In this document: positions 46,378-48,333 of the stretch, in pieces
Position numbering within the stretch: the first letter of the stretch is position 1
Layout of the letters: each line of letters opens with the position of its first letter
NCBI GenBank assembly: GCA_030426265.1
Contig: JAUHYP010000024.1
Location: 1 to 48,333 of the forward strand
Direction of reading: 5' to 3'
DNA: 48,333 nucleotides
From: Gammaproteobacteria bacterium
Lineage (GTDB): Bacteria > Pseudomonadota > Gammaproteobacteria > Xanthomonadales > SZUA-36
Notes under the pieces: generated by a model
Databases searched by the model: none
The model's input: only the letters and a program-made list of their open reading frames with translations
What the model was told of the DNA's origin: nothing
Translations under genes and position numbers: made by a program

Positions 46378-47732
46378 CAGCCGGCCTCCTCCAGGTCCAC
46401 GGGGCCCGTCAGGGCCGCCACCACCCGCTCCATGCCCATGGAACGGGATCCCTTCACGAGGCAGGTCACCTTCGTGGTGCGCGTTTCCAGGTCCGCCAGG
46501 AGCGCCTCGGTCAGCTCCCGGCGCGTGGCGAAGTGGCGCGCGCCCTTGCCGAAGGCCTCCACGGTCGAACGGCTGTGGGGGCCGGTGGCGTACAGGCGGC
46601 GCACGCCCAGCATGCGGGCGGCCTCGCCGGTCTCGGCGTGCAGCTTGTCGCTGCGTTCGCCCAGTTCACGCATGTCGCCCAGGGCCAGCCAGGCCTCGCC
46701 CGGCTCGGCGGTCAGCACCTGCAGGGCGGCGTACAGCGAGGCCGGGTTGGCGTTGTAGGTGTCGTCGATCACCGTCCAGCCGTTCGGCGCCTCGATGCGG
46801 TTCAGGCGGCCAGGGACGGGACGGGTCGCGGCCAGGCCGGCGCGGATCTGTTCCAGGCCCACATCCAGCGCCAGCGCCATGGCCGTGGCGGCCAGCGCGT
46901 TGAGCACGTTGTGGCGGCCGGGCAGGTTCAGCGCCAGGTCGAACTCGCCCTTCGGCGTGACGACGGTCCAGCCGCCATCGGCCTTCACGGCGCGCACGTC
47001 GGCGTCCTCCCCGAAACCGAAGCCCAGCGACTGCCCGGCGGTGGACAGGTCCCGCCAGAGGTCCAGCCAGGGTTCTTCCAGGTTGAAAACGGCAAAACCC
47101 TCGGCAGGCAGGGCGGCATAGAGCTCGCCCTTGGCGCGGGCCACGCCTTCTTCATCACCGAAACCTTTCAGGTGTGCAGGTCCGACGTTGGTGATGACGC
47201 CCGCTTCGGGTCTTGCCAGGCCAGCCAGGTAGCGGATATCCCCGGCTTTGCTGGCGCCCATCTCCAGCACGGCGAAATCGTGCTCCGGCCCGAGCCCGAA
47301 CAGGGTCAGGGGCAGGCCGAGCTCGTTGTTGTAGTTCCCGGACGTGGCCAGCACCCGGCCGGAGCGGCGCAGGATGCTGGCGAGGAGTTCCTTGGTGGTG
47401 GTCTTGCCGTTGCTGCCGGTCAGGGCCACGACGCGCACCGCGTGGCGGTCGCGCCAGGCCGAGGCCAGTTCGCCCAGCGCGGTGAGCACGCTGCCCACGC
47501 GCAGTTGCGGCACGCGCGAGTTCACGGGGCGTTGCACCAACACCGCCACGGCCCCGGCCTCCTCGGCGCGGGCCACGTAATCATGGCCATCGACACGCTC
47601 GCCCGGCAGCGCGGCGAACAGCATGCCCGGCGCCAGGTCGCGGCTGTCGGTGGTCACGCCGGTGAAGCTCAGGCGGCTGTCCAGCGGCACACCCAGCACG
47701 GCGGCGGCGTCCTCGAGTTCCATGCGGATCAC
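46377..47732 (-). CDS. murF: UDP-MurNAc-tripeptide--D-alanyl-D-alanine ligase
   Basis: Adds D-Ala-D-Ala to the muropeptide precursor, 451 residues. It has [20 protein letters not shown], the P-loop [39 protein letters not shown], and the C-terminal [20 protein letters not shown]. It overlaps murE by 4 bases (ATGA). Confidence 0.97.
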   Translation of the reverse strand: MIRMELEDAAAVLGVPLDSRLSFTGVTTDSRDLAPGMLFAALPGERVDGHDYVARAEEAGAVAVLVQRPVNSRVPQLRVGSVLTALGELASAWRDRHAVRVVALTGSNGKTTTKELLASILRRSGRVLATSGNYNNELGLPLTLFGLGPEHDFAVLEMGASKAGDIRYLAGLARPEAGVITNVGPAHLKGFGDEEGVARAKGELYAALPAEGFAVFNLEEPWLDLWRDLSTAGQSLGFGFGEDADVRAVKADGGWTVVTPKGEFDLALNLPGRHNVLNALAATAMALALDVGLEQIRAGLAATRPVPGRLNRIEAPNGWTVIDDTYNANPASLYAALQVLTAEPGEAWLALGDMRELGERSDKLHAETGEAARMLGVRRLYATGPHSRSTVEAFGKGARHFATRRELTEALLADLETRTTKVTCLVKGSRSMGMERVVAALTGPVDLEEAG

Positions 47733-48333
47733 GCGGCCGCCTCCAGCACGGACTGCACCGTGGCCTCGTCGCTGAAAGGAATCTTCTGGCCGGCGATCTC
47801 CTGCCAGTCCTCGTGGCCCTTGCCGGCCACCAGCACGATGTCGCCCGGGCCTGCGGCGCGGATGGCTGAGCGGATGGCGACGGCGCGGTCGGGCTCCACG
47901 GCAACCTTCTTCGAGTCCGTGATGCCGCGCAGCACGTCGTTGATGATGGAGTTGACCGACTCGAAGCGCGGGTTGTCGCTGGTCACCACCAAGGCATCGG
48001 CCAGGGACTCGGCCACCTGGCCCATCTGCGCGCGCTTGCCGCGGTCGCGGTTGCCCCCGCAGCCGAACACGCAGGTCAGGCGCCCCGAGAGGTGGTCGCG
48101 CACGGCGGCCAGGGACTGGGCCAGGGCATCGGGCGTGTGGGCATAGTCGATGACCACCACCGGCTGACCGGGGGCGCCGCCGAGGCGCATCATGCGTCCG
48201 GGCACCGGCCGGATCACTTCCAGCTCGCGTACCGTTTCGTGCCAGTCCAGGCCCAGCACGGTCAGGGCGCCGGCCGTCGCCAGCAGGTTGAGTGCGTTGA
48301 ACTGCCCCAGCAGGCCGGTACGCAGTTCGGCCT
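47729..48333 (-). CDS. murE: UDP-MurNAc-dipeptide ligase MurE, C-terminal part
   Basis: About 200 residues are visible; the gene continues past the right edge. Present are the end of the central domain (LLGQFNALNLLATAGALTVL), the VIDYAHTPDALAQSLAAV strand, CVFGCGGNRDRGKRAQMG, the DNPRFES motif and VAGKGHEDWQEI. DNPR in this position is the mark of enzymes that add meso-diaminopimelate, so the stem peptide is the usual gram-negative type. No start codon can be assigned. Confidence 0.95.
   Translation of the reverse strand, partial: AELRTGLLGQFNALNLLATAGALTVLGLDWHETVRELEVIRPVPGRMMRLGGAPGQPVVVIDYAHTPDALAQSLAAVRDHLSGRLTCVFGCGGNRDRGKRAQMGQVAESLADALVVTSDNPRFESVNSIINDVLRGITDSKKVAVEPDRAVAIRSAIRAAGPGDIVLVAGKGHEDWQEIAGQKIPFSDEATVQSVLEAAA

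Overview
The window looks like chromosomal DNA of a GC-rich gammaproteobacterium, most probably of the Xanthomonadales (Lysobacterales) type. The basis is gene order: rluD/bamD divergent, nadE, sucCD, then pilS-pilR-pilA-pilB-pilC-pilD-coaE, a layout I associate with that order, plus a division and cell wall (dcw) cluster running murE-murF-mraY-ftsW-murG-murC-ddl-ftsQ-ftsA-ftsZ-lpxC. No rRNA, tRNA, CRISPR array or transposase gene was seen.

Layout. 1-4826: end of an unidentified gene, pgeF and rluD (minus), bamD (plus), and a nadE (minus) whose interdomain linker carries an in-frame 42-bp tandem repeat. 4894-5572: a TumE/TumA-type toxin-antitoxin (TA) pair. 5689-7730: sucCD (minus). 7871-8529: a solo arm of a dispersed repeat, then a BrnT-like toxin and CopG-like antitoxin. 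8689-17237: the type IV pilus locus (two-component system PilSR, sigma-54 promoter, pilin, motor ATPase, platform protein, prepilin peptidase) ending in coaE. 17276-30101: an accessory glycan and acyl-modification region, visibly AT-richer in about 19.3-25.0 kb than its flanks. It holds a GT-C-like membrane protein, WecE aminotransferase, a UPF0104-type membrane protein, an FkbM methyltransferase and a GT2 enzyme. These are followed by seven tightly coupled genes: AMP-ligase, acyl carrier protein, iron-type alcohol dehydrogenase, LuxE-like, LuxC-like, ArnC-like GT2 and WecD-like N-acyltransferase. 30106-32919: secA (minus). 32920-35908: an island between secA and lpxC with two copies of a ~207-bp long-inverted-repeat element, a solitary hicB, a RelE/XRE pair, dciA and hicAB. 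35909-48333: lpxC and the dcw cluster, all minus, leaving the window inside murE.

How the genes work together. The pil genes form a near-complete pilin expression and export module, with PilR expected to activate the sigma-54 promoter in front of pilA. The accessory region can be read as a route to an N-acylated dTDP-4-amino-4,6-dideoxyhexose (WecE, then the WecD-like enzyme) and its transfer to a lipid carrier (ArnC-like GT2). An acid-activating, carrier-protein and LuxCE reductase cassette is locked into the same operon. The dcw cluster makes and uses lipid II during division, but has no murD between mraY and ftsW.

The strongest candidates for something undescribed are (1) the ~207-bp repeat family, whose inner hairpins are conserved while the outer arms differ between copies yet stay self-complementary within each copy; (2) the LuxCE/ACP/ligase cassette fused to an amino-sugar pathway; and (3) the palindromic 14-residue repeat inside NadE.
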